Positions 17,893 through 32,215 of a DNA stretch of 64,000 bases are shown here, in pieces. The position numbers were made by a program, and so were the translations under genes. The DNA comes from an uncultured Alphaproteobacteria bacterium (lineage in GTDB: Bacteria > Pseudomonadota > Alphaproteobacteria > UBA8366 > GCA-2717185), in assembly GCA_943788635.1 (NCBI GenBank), contig CALSRA010000013.1, positions 1 through 64,000 on the forward strand, written 5' to 3'. Position 1 is the first letter of the stretch. Each line of letters starts with the position of its first letter. The notes beneath the pieces were generated by a model. It was not told the origin of the DNA, searched no databases, and saw nothing but the letters and a program-made list of their open reading frames with translations.

Positions 17893-18684
17893 CTATTCCT
17901 TGTGTTGTAAACTGTTAAAAAATGCACCGCGTGCCCGGGCGCCGGCAAGAATGAACGACATGTCAGCCCCACCAAGGAAGAAACGCATACCGCGTTCAAC
18001 AAATCCCGGCAAAATTGCTTCATCGTAAACACCACCAAGGCCCGGCCATTTGCCGGCGCCTTGCGCTCCGTCGATCACCTTTTCAATGGCTGCAACGAAT
18101 TCGGGGTTCTGGAACTGCCCCGGCATCCCCATCGTCGCGGACAGGTCCGACCCGCCGACCAACAGAATATCCACACCATCCACTGCAGCGATTGCCGCTG
18201 CATTTTCGACTGCTTTCGGCGTTTCGATCATCATCACAATCAACGTTTCGTCATTGATGCCCTGCATCGCCTCTTCCGGCGGAATGGTCTCATACTCGAG
18301 TTGCGGGCCTCCATAGGTTAGCGACCGGGTGCCGAGTGGCGGAAAACGGCAAGCCGCGACGAACGCTTTCGCCTCTTCAGGCGTGTCAACGTGAGGGAAC
18401 ACGACCCCTTGTGCGCCCGCATCCAGGATGCGAGCAGCCCGGTTCACGTCACCCTCGGGAACGCGCACGATCGGTGTAATACCAACTGGCAGTGATGCCG
18501 CGGCAATCTGGCCTGCGGTATCCAGATCCATCGTTGAATGCTCGAGATCAATAAAAACCCAATGAAACCCAGCAGCCTTGGCAATCTGGGGGATTTCAAC
18601 CGTCCGCAGTCGACTGACATTGAAACTTGCCGCCACCTTGCCTTCCTTTAGGCGCTTTTTTGCGCTGTTAACGACGACAGCCAT
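17893..18684 (-). CDS. HpcH/HpaI family aldolase
   Basis: A 263-residue TIM-barrel class II (metal-dependent) aldolase. Visible family elements are FHWVFIDLEHSTMD, GITPIVRVPEGD (the Arg that binds the pyruvate enolate) and GAQGVVFPHVDTPEEA. It would cleave a 2-keto-4-hydroxy acid to pyruvate or glyoxylate plus an aldehyde. The ATG at 18684 (MAVVVNSAKKRL) has AAGGAAAG at the right spacing; the frame is open to 18741 without support for a longer protein. First gene of the minus-strand operon 18684-16631; the promoter must lie in 18685-18829, shared with the divergent LLM gene. Confidence 0.88.
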   Translation of the reverse strand: MAVVVNSAKKRLKEGKVAASFNVSRLRTVEIPQIAKAAGFHWVFIDLEHSTMDLDTAGQIAAASLPVGITPIVRVPEGDVNRAARILDAGAQGVVFPHVDTPEEAKAFVAACRFPPLGTRSLTYGGPQLEYETIPPEEAMQGINDETLIVMMIETPKAVENAAAIAAVDGVDILLVGGSDLSATMGMPGQFQNPEFVAAIEKVIDGAQGAGKWPGLGGVYDEAILPGFVERGMRFFLGGADMSFILAGARARGAFFNSLQHKE

Positions 18685-18829
18685 GCACTTTCCTTTCATG
18701 AGTTCGATAAACATTCTGCGTTGTGCATGCCGATATATCAAACGAGGATCGCAAATTTTCTATAATTGCGTCAGAGAAGACGTTAAAAGCGGTGTCCGAC
18801 GGCTCTAAACGGCAAAGAAGAATCGAACC

Positions 18830-19657
18830 ATGCATATCGGCATTGCGATGTTCTGCACTGACTACGCCATCCAGCCTGTAGAATTGGCACGGGCACTGGA
18901 AGAACGCGGCTTCGAGTCTCTATGGCTTCCAGAGCACAGCCATATCCCCCTGACACGAAATTCCGCGTGGCCACAGGGCGGCGACCTTCCCAAGAAATAT
19001 TACGACGTGATGGACCCGTTTGTCGCCCTAGGTGCCGCTGCCGCAAGCACGACTACGTTGAAACTGGCGACCGGAATTTGTCTGGTACCACAGCGCGATA
19101 CCATTCAGACGGCGAAACAGATTGCCACCCTTGACCAGATTTCGAATGGTCGCTTTCTTTTTGGCATAGGGGCTGGCTGGAACGCTGATGAAATGGCGAA
19201 CCACGGCACCGTATTCAAAACCCGCTACAAGGCAATGCGGGAAAAAGTAGAGGCAATGCGGCTGATCTGGACAGAAGCCAAACCGGAATATCATGGAGAA
19301 TTCGTCGATTTCGACCCCATGATGACCTGGCCAAAGCCTGTTCAGCAACCGCATCCGCCTGTCCTTGTCGGTGGGGAATTTCCGCATGGCGCCCGGCGTG
19401 CACTGCGGTATGGAGATGGCTGGGTACCCCATGCACTGCGCCCCGATTATACGCTGCTCGAAATGCTGCCGCAGTTTCGGGAAATGGAAGATGAGGCAAA
19501 CCGAACGATTCCGATAACCGCTTTCGGCGTGCCTGGTGATGCAGATCAATGGCGTGCGTATGAAGACGCCGGTATAGAACGGATCGTTCTTTCCATCGAC
19601 TCGGAGCCGTCGGATGTGGTACTGCCTATGCTGGATTCCTGGGCGATGAGAATCTAG
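18830..19657 (+). CDS. LLM-class flavin-dependent oxidoreductase (F420-type)
   Basis: A 275-residue luciferase-like TIM barrel. The N-terminus IGIAMFCTDYAIQPVELARA, the FESLWLPEHSHIP segment and FLFGIGAGWNADEMANHG are strong family markers; RALRYGDGWVPHAL is near the C-terminus. The group called Rv2161c-like F420-dependent oxidoreductases fits best, but FMN use is equally possible since F420 genes are not in the window. Divergent from the aldolase operon, with which it may share a catabolic role. Not linked to the LLM fragment at 4510-4690, which lies in the other region. Confidence 0.85.
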   Translation: MHIGIAMFCTDYAIQPVELARALEERGFESLWLPEHSHIPLTRNSAWPQGGDLPKKYYDVMDPFVALGAAAASTTTLKLATGICLVPQRDTIQTAKQIATLDQISNGRFLFGIGAGWNADEMANHGTVFKTRYKAMREKVEAMRLIWTEAKPEYHGEFVDFDPMMTWPKPVQQPHPPVLVGGEFPHGARRALRYGDGWVPHALRPDYTLLEMLPQFREMEDEANRTIPITAFGVPGDADQWRAYEDAGIERIVLSIDSEPSDVVLPMLDSWAMRI

Positions 19658-19711
19658 ATGTTCTGAATTCGGAATTAGGCAACGCCCACCGGGATTTATC
19701 AGGTCTTTTGG

Positions 19712-19740
19712 ATGTCAGACCGCAATACACGCGCTATAAT
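19712..19740 (+). promoter_or_regulatory. Candidate sigma-70 promoter for gltBD
   Basis: ATGTCA (19712-19717) and a perfect TATAAT (19735-19740) are 17 bases apart, giving a leader of about 145 bases before gltB. The 235-base gap 19658-19892 has no other recognisable gene; a short minus-strand open frame there has no support. Confidence 0.5.
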
Positions 19741-19892
19741 TGAGCGCGCCGTTGCAACGGGAATTCTGCGGCGTAAATTACTCTTTTGTGTGTCACTGAT
19801 GAACCTGATAAGTTCCGCGCCGCGCTGCGGAGGAGAATGTTGATCGCCGCAATAATAAAAGGCGACGCAAGGTGTTAGGGAGTAGAATACAG

Positions 19893-24557
<4,665 letters not shown>

Positions 24558-24558
24558 A

Positions 24559-25977
24559 ATGGGGAAGATAACAGGCTTTTTAGAGATTGATCGTCAAGAC
24601 CGTAAATACGCCCCGGCCAGTGACAGAATTCGTCATTTCCACGAATTTGTTATCCCGCTCGCCCCTGCCCAGCTCGCCCAGCAAGGGGCGCGTTGCATGG
24701 ATTGCGGCATACCGTTCTGTCATCAGGGTTGCCCGGTAAACAATATTATTCCGGACTGGAATGACCTTGTTTACAAAGGCGAGTGGAGTGAGGCGTTGGA
24801 TGTTCTTCATTCAACCAATAATTTTCCGGAATTCACGGGGCGTATATGTCCGGCGCCGTGTGAAGAATCCTGCACGCTAAACATCGATGACAATCCCGTA
24901 ACGATCAAAACTATCGAATGTGCGATTGCTGACCGCGGCTGGGAAGACGGCATCATTACGCCGGTTATCGCTGAAATAAAGACCGGCAAACGAATTGCCG
25001 TCATCGGGTCAGGCCCAGCGGGAATGGCATGTGCACAGCAGCTTGCGCGGGCCGGGCACGATGTCGTCGTCCATGAAAAGCACGCAAAAGCCGGTGGCCT
25101 CTTAAGATACGGCATTCCGGACTTTAAAATGGAAAAACACCTTATCGACCGCCGGATCACGCAAATGGAATCAGAGGGTATCGAGTTTCGATACAACTGC
25201 AATGTTGGTGTCGATGTGAAAGCCAATGACCTGTTGTCCGAATTCGACGCCGTCATTCTGGCTGGGGGCAGTGAAACGCCGCGTGATCTTCCCGTTCCCG
25301 GACGCGATCTGGATGGCGTAGAATTCGCCATGGACTTCCTGCCTCAGCAGAATCGCCGAGTCGGTGGCGAACCCCAGGGCGATGTAAAGGAAATATCCGC
25401 CAAGGGTAAAAACGTCGTGGTTATCGGCGGCGGCGACACGGGATCTGACTGTATCGGCACCTCGTTCCGACAAGGCGCGATATCCGTAACCCAGTACGAA
25501 ATCATGCCAATGCCACCGGAACACCCCGAAAAGGGAACGGTTTGGCCGCTATGGCCTCGCAAGATGCGAACGTCGTCCTCCCAGGCGGAAGGGGCTATTC
25601 GAGACTGGTGTGTATCCACAGCGAAGCTGACCGGTAAGGACGGAGCGGTTGATACGCTGCATGCCATTCGACTGGATGAAAAACTCAAGGAAATCCCGGG
25701 TACCGGCTTTACCGTCAAGGCCGACCTCGTCTTGCTCGCGATGGGCTTTGTACATCCCATACACGAAGGGCTGCTCACCGAGCTTGGGGTGGAACTGAAT
25801 CAATTTGGGAACGTTCAGGCTGATACCGACCAGTATCAAACGTCACAACCGAAGGTCTTTGCGACTGGAGATATGCGCCGTGGGCAGTCTCTGGTTGTCT
25901 GGGCTATTCGGGAGGGTCGACAATGCGCTCGCGCCGTAGACGAGTTCCTCATGGGAACAACCACATTACCGCGTTGA
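24559..25977 (+). CDS. gltD: Glutamate synthase (NADPH) small subunit
   Basis: A 472-residue FAD/NADPH subunit that feeds electrons to GltB. The N-terminal part has two sets of iron-sulfur cysteines ([13 protein letters not shown] at 46-58 and CPAPCEESC at about 97-105). The FAD site is [18 protein letters not shown] and the NADPH site [15 protein letters not shown]. The C-terminus has the [20 protein letters not shown] segment that closes the FAD site. The gene starts two bases after the gltB stop and is followed 19 bases later by the racemase-like gene, so all four genes to 27468 may be one transcript ending at the terminator at 27491. Confidence 0.97.
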   Translation: MGKITGFLEIDRQDRKYAPASDRIRHFHEFVIPLAPAQLAQQGARCMDCGIPFCHQGCPVNNIIPDWNDLVYKGEWSEALDVLHSTNNFPEFTGRICPAPCEESCTLNIDDNPVTIKTIECAIADRGWEDGIITPVIAEIKTGKRIAVIGSGPAGMACAQQLARAGHDVVVHEKHAKAGGLLRYGIPDFKMEKHLIDRRITQMESEGIEFRYNCNVGVDVKANDLLSEFDAVILAGGSETPRDLPVPGRDLDGVEFAMDFLPQQNRRVGGEPQGDVKEISAKGKNVVVIGGGDTGSDCIGTSFRQGAISVTQYEIMPMPPEHPEKGTVWPLWPRKMRTSSSQAEGAIRDWCVSTAKLTGKDGAVDTLHAIRLDEKLKEIPGTGFTVKADLVLLAMGFVHPIHEGLLTELGVELNQFGNVQADTDQYQTSQPKVFATGDMRRGQSLVVWAIREGRQCARAVDEFLMGTTTLPR

Positions 25978-25996
25978 ACCATTCAAGGCGCGTAAC

Positions 25997-26656
25997 ATGA
26001 CAAGAATTTCCCTGATCCACGCCACACCACTGGCAATCGAACCAGTTGTTTCGGCTTTCCGAAGCAACTGGCCAGATGCCGAGGTTTTCAATTGCCTCGA
26101 GGATTCCCTGACGACGGACCTGAAGGCAGCCGGAACCGTCGACAGCGCAATAATTGAACGTTTCAAAATTTTAGGACGCTACGCTGCCAATACCGGTGCG
26201 GACGGTATCCTTTTTACGTGCTCTGCATTTGGTGAGGCCATCGAGGAAGTTGCCAGCGACTTGGGCCCACTACCCGTCCTCAAACCGAATGAAGCGATGT
26301 TTGAGGAAGCGCTCTCATCCGGCAAGCGTATCGCGATGATCGCCACATTTGAACCAAGCGTCCCGTCCATGCAGCGGGAATTCGAACTCATGGCAGACAA
26401 ACTCAATCCCGATGCCACATTGCAAACGGCCTGTGTGCCCGAGGCGATGGCAGCGCTTGGCAATGGGGATGTCCAGTCACACAACCGGATGATTGCTGAA
26501 GCCGCCGGACAATTCTCGGATCAGGATGTATTGATGCTTGCGCAATTTTCCATGGCGTCCGCACTTGATGACGTACAAAAGCAGGTTTCGATACCTGTTT
26601 TGACAAGCCCGATGAGTGCCATTCGCAAGTTACGAATCTCGCTCGGGAAAGCCTGA
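25997..26656 (+). CDS. Aspartate/glutamate racemase superfamily protein
   Basis: A 219-residue protein of the Asp/Glu/hydantoin racemase fold. Two candidate catalytic cysteines are seen, one in LFTCSAFGEAIEE (about residue 75) and one in LQTACVPEAMAALG (about 140), with SPMSAIRKL near the C-terminus. The family includes racemases, arylmalonate decarboxylase and maleate isomerase, and the true substrate cannot be deduced. The position directly after gltBD is suggestive of amino acid metabolism but may only reflect cotranscription. Confidence 0.75.
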   Translation: MTRISLIHATPLAIEPVVSAFRSNWPDAEVFNCLEDSLTTDLKAAGTVDSAIIERFKILGRYAANTGADGILFTCSAFGEAIEEVASDLGPLPVLKPNEAMFEEALSSGKRIAMIATFEPSVPSMQREFELMADKLNPDATLQTACVPEAMAALGNGDVQSHNRMIAEAAGQFSDQDVLMLAQFSMASALDDVQKQVSIPVLTSPMSAIRKLRISLGKA

Positions 26657-26691
26657 ACCGCAGAGCGGCAATAATAACAAGGAGATATCCC

Positions 26692-27468
26692 GTGGATATG
26701 CAAAACGAGCTTGAAGGTAAAGTAGCGATCGTCACGGGCAGCGCGCGGAATATCGGTCGCGCGACCGCCGAAGAACTGGCACATGCCGGTGCGGCACTGG
26801 TGATCAATTCCGTTCAGGCCAAAGACCTGTGCGAAGAAGTCGCCGAAGGAATTCGTGCCAAAGGTGGCAAGGCAATTCCTTTTATGGCGGATGTTCGCGA
26901 TCCCGATGCTGTAAACGCCATGGCGGCCGCTGCAATCAAGGAATTTGGCGGCATCGACATCATGATTCATAACGCTGCCGTTCGCAGCAACATTTCATTC
27001 GAAGATATGAGCTGGGAAACGTTCCGCGATAGCGTTGAAATATCAATCAATGGCTGTTTTCACCTTGCGAAATCCGTTGTGCCGTCCATGAAACAGCGCG
27101 GTGGCGGCTGCATCATTGGTGTCGGCGGCATGTCGTCTTTACGCGGCTCTGCCGGCCGGTCACATGTAATGGCCGGGAAAATGGGATTGAACGCCTTCAT
27201 ACGAGGCCTGGCACTGGATCTGGCAAAACACAACATTCGTGCGAATCAGGTTGTCGTCGGCAGTTTCGATACCGTCCGGGAAGGTAATCCGTCTTCCGCA
27301 TCGACACAGGATGTCCAGTCAATGCGCCGGGATGATACAATTCCGCTTGGACGTCTTGGCCATCCTCAAGATATGGCGAACCTCATTCGCTTCGTCGCCG
27401 GGCCGGCCGCATCGTACATGACTGGGCAGACTATCCATTCAAATGGTGGCGCATATATGAATCTGTAA
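26692..27468 (+). CDS. Short-chain dehydrogenase/reductase lacking the canonical catalytic Tyr
   Basis: A 258-residue Rossmann-fold SDR. The cofactor motif is VAIVTGSARNIGRATAEEL (TGxxxNIG instead of TGxxxGIG), with the NAG-equivalent IMIHNAAVRSNI. The active-site region reads RGSAGRSHVMAGKMGLNAF: Lys163 is present, but the Tyr expected four residues earlier is Val159, with His158 beside it. The C-terminus (YMTGQTIHSNGGAYMNL) is normal. Either a His-containing subgroup uses another proton donor or the protein is not an oxidoreductase. Start GTG 26692 has an ideal AAGGAGATATCC; the ATG two codons later is spaced too far. Confidence 0.88.
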   Translation: MDMQNELEGKVAIVTGSARNIGRATAEELAHAGAALVINSVQAKDLCEEVAEGIRAKGGKAIPFMADVRDPDAVNAMAAAAIKEFGGIDIMIHNAAVRSNISFEDMSWETFRDSVEISINGCFHLAKSVVPSMKQRGGGCIIGVGGMSSLRGSAGRSHVMAGKMGLNAFIRGLALDLAKHNIRANQVVVGSFDTVREGNPSSASTQDVQSMRRDDTIPLGRLGHPQDMANLIRFVAGPAASYMTGQTIHSNGGAYMNL

Positions 27469-27490
27469 TTGCGTATTGTTTCAATTACTA

Positions 27491-27518
27491 AAAGGCGGAT
27501 CGCGATCCGCCTTTTTTT
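27491..27518 (+). terminator. Strong intrinsic terminator after the gltBD-racemase-SDR unit
   Basis: AAAGGCGGATCG at 27491-27502 is followed directly by its exact reverse complement to 27514, a perfect 24-base palindrome (the loop forms from the central bases), then a T-run to 27518. It closes the upstream operon; the rest of the gap to 27697 should hold the transporter promoter (TTGACA at 27542-27547 is a possible -35 without a clear -10). Confidence 0.85.
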
Positions 27519-27697
27519 ATGTAATGCACGCCTCCAGAATGTTGACAGTTGAGTGTGAATAGGCAAGCATCCACCCGTTGTACGTGAGTATGGTTTCTAT
27601 TGAGATGCATTGGCGTGCGTTGTCATAACGGGCGGTTTTTCTCACGAACAATGATGCAGACCAAAGCATAAGGTCAAACAGACTGGGAGGAATATCA

Positions 27698-29245
27698 ATG
27701 AATCCGAAGAAACCAAATTCAGACTGGTACGCGAGCCGATGGGTAACAGGCGCTGCCGCACTGGCCGCCGTTATCGGCATGACGGCCCAAGCACAGCCCG
27801 CACAGGCGCAAAAAATTGTAACGGTCGTGCTATCCGAAGAACCAGAAGGCTTGGATGGTTGTAACTCGAACCGTTCTACCGTTGGCCGTGTCGCAAAGCA
27901 GAACATTGTCGAGACACTCACGGAAATTGATCCGAAGGATGGCAGTATTACGCCTCGCCTCGCGACATCCTGGAGCAAGGTCAATGATACGACCTGGCAG
28001 TTCAAGCTTCGCCAGGGCGTTAAATTTCACGATGGCGCCGCTTTCAATGCCGCGAATGCCGCGAAGGCAATTTCGCGCACCATGGATAGCAAACTCGATT
28101 GCGAAACTCGTACGAAATCATTCGGTGACCTGAAACTGACTTCCAAGGTTATCGACGATTACACCCTGGAAATAAGCGCCAACAAGCCAGTACCAATTCT
28201 GCCGACACGTATGGGCGTCGTTTCCTTGTCTTCGCCAAATACGCCGACGGATAAACTTGTGCTGAATCCAATCGGAACCGGCCCCTATGCGTTCGACAAA
28301 TGGACGCCGGGACAGGAAATTTCGTTGAAGCGGTTCGACGGCTATTGGGGCAAGAAGCCTGTAGTCGAAGGCGCCAAATTCATCTGGCGTTCAGAATCGA
28401 CTGTCCGCGCGGCAATGGTGAAAGTTGGCGAAGCGGATATTGCCCCGAATATTGCGGTTCAGGATGCGACGGATCCCTCAATGGATTTCAGCTATCCGAA
28501 CTCAGAGACCACACGCCTTCGTCTGGACGTCACCCGCGCGCCCTTGAATGACAAGAGAATTCGTCTTGCATTGAACTATGCCTTCGATCGTGACGCATTG
28601 CGTGGCAGCATCCTTTCAAAGGATGTGGAGCATGCGACACAAATTGTCGTGCCCAGCATCAATGGCCATAACCCGGCCCTGAAGCCGCGGAAATACGATC
28701 CGGAAATGGCGATGAAACTGATTGCCGAAGCGAAGGCAGCAGGCACCGATGTCAGCAAGGAAATCGAAATCGTCGGGCGGACCAATATTTATCCGAACGG
28801 TACCGAAGCAATGGAAGCAATGATGGCCATGTTCCAGGCTGTCGGGCTCAACGTGAAGCTTCGGATGATGGAAGTTGGCAGTTGGCTCAAATACCTGACC
28901 AAGCCGTATGATGAAAATCGTGGTCCGATCATGCTGCAGGCACAGCATGACAACAATAATGGTGATGCCGTCTTCTCCGTATTCAACAAATTCGCGTGCG
29001 GCGGCGCACAGTCATCAATATGTGACAAACATCTTGATGAACTGATTTCCAAGGCGTCCACACTCTCTGGTGACGAACGTCGCAAGACCTGGCAGGAAGT
29101 AAACCGGATCATATATGAAGACGTCGTCTCGGATGTCTGGATGTACCATATGGTTGGGTATTCCCGCGTCGGAAGCCGGATCAATTTCACCCCGAGCATT
29201 TCGACGAACAGCGAACTGCACCTGGAAGACTTTACGTTCAAATAG
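27698..29245 (+). CDS. ABC transporter solute-binding protein, peptide/nickel family (SBP family 5)
   Basis: A 515-residue periplasmic binding protein. A signal peptide is visible (KK near the start, hydrophobic VTGAAALAAVIGMTAQA, cleavage near AQAQK at about 36). The mature protein begins VTVVLSEEPEGLDGCN and contains the family segments RLATSWSKVNDTTWQFKLRQ and GVKFHDGAAF, then IGTGPYAFDKWTPG. A very good ribosome site, GGGAGGAATATCA, precedes the ATG. It is followed by two permeases and two ATPases of one transporter. Ligand is not predictable from sequence: dipeptides, nickel complexes or other small molecules. Confidence 0.92.
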   Translation: MNPKKPNSDWYASRWVTGAAALAAVIGMTAQAQPAQAQKIVTVVLSEEPEGLDGCNSNRSTVGRVAKQNIVETLTEIDPKDGSITPRLATSWSKVNDTTWQFKLRQGVKFHDGAAFNAANAAKAISRTMDSKLDCETRTKSFGDLKLTSKVIDDYTLEISANKPVPILPTRMGVVSLSSPNTPTDKLVLNPIGTGPYAFDKWTPGQEISLKRFDGYWGKKPVVEGAKFIWRSESTVRAAMVKVGEADIAPNIAVQDATDPSMDFSYPNSETTRLRLDVTRAPLNDKRIRLALNYAFDRDALRGSILSKDVEHATQIVVPSINGHNPALKPRKYDPEMAMKLIAEAKAAGTDVSKEIEIVGRTNIYPNGTEAMEAMMAMFQAVGLNVKLRMMEVGSWLKYLTKPYDENRGPIMLQAQHDNNNGDAVFSVFNKFACGGAQSSICDKHLDELISKASTLSGDERRKTWQEVNRIIYEDVVSDVWMYHMVGYSRVGSRINFTPSISTNSELHLEDFTFK

Positions 29246-29261
29246 GACGTTCTGTCTTAAA

Positions 29262-29309
29262 GGCCGGACATTGGCTACCTGACCATTTGGGTCAGGTAGC
29301 TTCCGGCCC
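29262..29309 (+). terminator. Long hairpin between binding protein and permease genes
   Basis: Inner stem GCTACCTGACC / GGTCAGGTAGC and outer stem GGCCGGA / TCCGGCC make a 48-base structure 16 bases after the binding-protein stop. The T-tract is poor. It probably stabilises the upstream mRNA or partly stops transcription, giving more binding protein than permease, as is usual for ABC operons. Confidence 0.65.
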
Positions 29310-29382
29310 TTGTTGATATTGAGCCTAGCTCGCATCGGTACAATTCAATGCCGATAAACACCTGCCAATTTCAGGAAAATTA

Positions 29383-30300
29383 ATGGGGCAGTTTCTCGGA
29401 AGGCGAGCGCTTCATAGCGGTATCGCGTTAATAGGGCTGATACTGGCCGTGTTCTTCCTCGTCCGGCTGACAGGGGACCCAACGGACCTGTATTTGCCGA
29501 TTGACGCTTCTCTGGAAACCCGCAAAGAATTCGCTGAAAAGCATGGGTTCGACAGGCCCGCGACGGAACAATTCGTCGTGTTCCTCAAAGACGTATCCGA
29601 AGGCGACCTCGGGTATTCCCTCCGCAAACAGCGACCGGCGATGGAACTCGTACTCGAGGCCTACCCGACGACACTTGCACTCGCTGGCGTCGCGATGTCC
29701 TTGTCCATTATTCTCGCCGTACTGGTTGGCGCAATTGGCGCTTATAGACCTGGCGGTGTCTTTGACCGTATTAGCAGTATCGCGTCCTTAGCCGGCGCCA
29801 GCGCCCCCGATTTCTGGGTCGCAATAACCGGCATTCTGTTATTTGCCGTCACGTTCCGATGGTTGCCAACCTCGGGTACGGGTGATTGGCCATACTGGGT
29901 ATTGCCAATTGTTGTTTTGATGCTCCGTCCTTTCGGACTAATGGTCCAGGTCGTGCGCGCATCTATGCTGGGGGCCCTTGCCTCAGCTTATGTCAAAACC
30001 GCGCGCGCCAAAGGCGTCCGCGAAACCTCCGTCATTTTTGTACATGCCCTGCGTAATGCCTGTCTTTCAATTGTCACAGTAGCCGGCGATTTGGCTGTTG
30101 GCCTGATAAATGGGGCGGTTATCGTTGAAACCGTTTTCGGGTGGCCCGGTGTCGGAAAACTGATGATTGATGCCGTCATCCAGCGAGACTTCCCAACGGT
30201 TCAAGCGACGATCATGGTGACAGCGACGGCCATATTTTTAATGAACATCGTGATCGATCTGCTTTATGTCGCGCTCGATCCAAGAATTCGCCACCAGTAA
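29383..30300 (+). CDS. ABC transporter permease, DppB/OppB type
   Basis: A 305-residue inner-membrane protein with six helices. The N-terminal helix (LHSGIALIGLILAVFFLVRL) plus the TGDPTDLYLPIDAS loop are characteristic of the B-type permease of peptide/nickel importers. The EAA loop (YVKTARAKGVRETSVIFVHA, about 205-225) that contacts the ATPase is intact, and VIVETVFGWPGVGKL is the conserved periplasmic loop. It forms the transport channel with the next gene and is followed after 18 bases by it. Confidence 0.92.
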   Translation: MGQFLGRRALHSGIALIGLILAVFFLVRLTGDPTDLYLPIDASLETRKEFAEKHGFDRPATEQFVVFLKDVSEGDLGYSLRKQRPAMELVLEAYPTTLALAGVAMSLSIILAVLVGAIGAYRPGGVFDRISSIASLAGASAPDFWVAITGILLFAVTFRWLPTSGTGDWPYWVLPIVVLMLRPFGLMVQVVRASMLGALASAYVKTARAKGVRETSVIFVHALRNACLSIVTVAGDLAVGLINGAVIVETVFGWPGVGKLMIDAVIQRDFPTVQATIMVTATAIFLMNIVIDLLYVALDPRIRHQ

Positions 30301-30318
30301 CGCCGGGAGCAAGAACAA

Positions 30319-31233
30319 ATGACAACGGCGGAACAGGAAGCACTCATCATACGGCGCAAAACGCCATGGTGGAGCCTGCTTGCCCGGGACAAATTTGCCC
30401 TCGCCGCAGCTTTGTGGCTAACACTGATGTTCGCCTGTTTCCTATTGGGGCCAGAGCTCTTCGGCAAGGCAGCCACGACGTTGAATCTGCGCGCACGCAA
30501 CCTCCCACCCGGTTCAACCGAACACGGTTGGCTTATGTTTCTGGGCGGCGATGCCCTCGGCCGCAGCATGCTCGCGCGTCTCGTCGTCGCATCCCGAAAC
30601 ACGCTTACTATTGCGCTGACAGCAGTATTTTTTGCAATGATTGCCGGCGGGTTTCTTGGCATGATTGCGGGATATGTAGGACGCGGTATCGGCCATGTCA
30701 TCATGCGCTTCGCCGATGTCCTACAGAGTTTTCCATCGCTCCTGCTCGCTGTCGTCGTCCTCTACGTTCTGGAACCAAGCGTCACCAATCTAATTATTGT
30801 CCTCGCCATAACCAGACTTCCAATTTATTTGCGCGTCACTCGTGCCGAAGTCCTGGAAATACGAGAACGTGTCTTTGTCGATGCTGCAAATGCGCTGGGC
30901 GGCAGCCGATATCATATCCTTCGTCGCCATATAACGCCGGTTGTCGCACCCACCTTGCTGACAATTCTGACTGTCGATTTTTCGATTATCATGCTGGCCG
31001 AATCCAGCCTCAGTTTCCTTGGTATCGGTATCCAGCCTCCGGAAATCACGTGGGGATTAATGGTCGCTCAGGGACGCAACTATCTCAGCCAGGCCTGGTG
31101 GCTCGCGTTTTTCCCGGGGCTTGCCATTATGTTGGCAACGCTGTCCGGCAATATCCTGTCCAACTGGCTGCGAGTTGTCAGCGATCCGGAACAGCGATGG
31201 CGGTTAGAAAAGCCGAGGACTGGTGATGAGTAG
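30319..31233 (+). CDS. ABC transporter permease, DppC/OppC type
   Basis: A 304-residue inner-membrane permease partner. Diagnostic features are the cytosolic N-terminus, one helix (KFALAAALWLTLMFACFLLG), the LGGDALGRSMLARLVVASRN loop and five further helices; the EAA loop is VFVDAANALGGSRYHILRRH. The C-terminal IMLAESSLSFLGIGIQPPE is invariant in this family. The stop overlaps the start of the next ATPase gene by a few bases (ATGAGTAG), indicating coupled translation. Confidence 0.92.
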   Translation: MTTAEQEALIIRRKTPWWSLLARDKFALAAALWLTLMFACFLLGPELFGKAATTLNLRARNLPPGSTEHGWLMFLGGDALGRSMLARLVVASRNTLTIALTAVFFAMIAGGFLGMIAGYVGRGIGHVIMRFADVLQSFPSLLLAVVVLYVLEPSVTNLIIVLAITRLPIYLRVTRAEVLEIRERVFVDAANALGGSRYHILRRHITPVVAPTLLTILTVDFSIIMLAESSLSFLGIGIQPPEITWGLMVAQGRNYLSQAWWLAFFPGLAIMLATLSGNILSNWLRVVSDPEQRWRLEKPRTGDE

Positions 31234-32215
31234 CGCTCCCATATTGGAGGTTGAAAACCTCCAGATCGAATTTCGTACCGGCCGGGACACCGTGCACGCT
31301 GTGAATGGTGTATCGTTCCAGGTTGAATCCGGTGAAACAGCCGCGATACTGGGAGAAAGCGGTTCGGGAAAAAGCGTTACGGCATCGGCAATCATGCGCC
31401 TTTTGCAAAGCCCACCGGCATTCGTCGCCGGCGGATCGATCCGCTTCAAAGGCCAGGATATCCTGTCCCTGCCAATCTCACAGTGGCGAGATTATTGCGG
31501 TCGGGAAATCGCCATGGTTTTCCAGGACGCGCTGACATCTCTCAACCCTGTATTCAGTGTTGGTTGGCAAATTGCCGAACTTTTCAAAGCTCACGGCATA
31601 GCCAAAGGACGCGACGCGGATAATCGCGCCATCGAGTTACTGGAACGCGTGGGAATTCCCGACCCGGCATCACGGGCCAAGGACTATACGCACCAGTTTT
31701 CAGGCGGCATGCGCCAGCGGGTCATGATTGCGATGGCAATTGCATTGGGTCCTGATCTTCTGATCGCTGACGAACCAACCACCGCACTCGACGTGACGGT
31801 ACAGGCTCAAATCATGGAGCTCCTGGAATCTTTGCGCCAGGATTCCAATATGGCCATGATCCTGATTACCCACGACCTTAGTGTCGTTGCCGACGTCGCC
31901 GACAATGTCGCCGTCATGTATGCCGGTAGGGTCGTCGAGCGTGGCCCCGTTGCCGATGTGCTGGGCCGCCCCGCACATGCCTATACTTTGGCGCTACTGG
32001 ATTCTGTGCCTCAAGCCCGTGGCAAGGGTAGCAAGTTGCGACCGATCGTCGGCTCCCCTCCCGACCTGGCCCGAATACCGAAGGGCTGCGCCTTTAATCC
32101 TCGATGTCGTTTCGCATCGGATTTATGCCGAAACGAAACCCCACCGATTGTCGAAGTTACACCCGGGCGAACTGCCGAATGTCACCATGCCGAACAGGTC
32201 TTCAATGATGGTTGA
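31226..32215 (+). CDS. ABC transporter ATPase, DppD/OppD type
   Basis: A 329-residue nucleotide-binding subunit. Walker [10 protein letters not shown], the signature motif [10 protein letters not shown] and Walker [14 protein letters not shown] are all intact. The C-terminal segment [15 protein letters not shown] is the Fe-S-like cysteine motif of the oligopeptide ATPase group (CxxxxxxC type). A GTG lies one codon before the ATG at 31226; the ATG overlaps the permease stop. The start overlaps the permease gene and the end overlaps the next ATPase gene, so the four transport genes are one transcript. Confidence 0.92.
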   Translation: MSSAPILEVENLQIEFRTGRDTVHAVNGVSFQVESGETAAILGESGSGKSVTASAIMRLLQSPPAFVAGGSIRFKGQDILSLPISQWRDYCGREIAMVFQDALTSLNPVFSVGWQIAELFKAHGIAKGRDADNRAIELLERVGIPDPASRAKDYTHQFSGGMRQRVMIAMAIALGPDLLIADEPTTALDVTVQAQIMELLESLRQDSNMAMILITHDLSVVADVADNVAVMYAGRVVERGPVADVLGRPAHAYTLALLDSVPQARGKGSKLRPIVGSPPDLARIPKGCAFNPRCRFASDLCRNETPPIVEVTPGRTAECHHAEQVFNDG

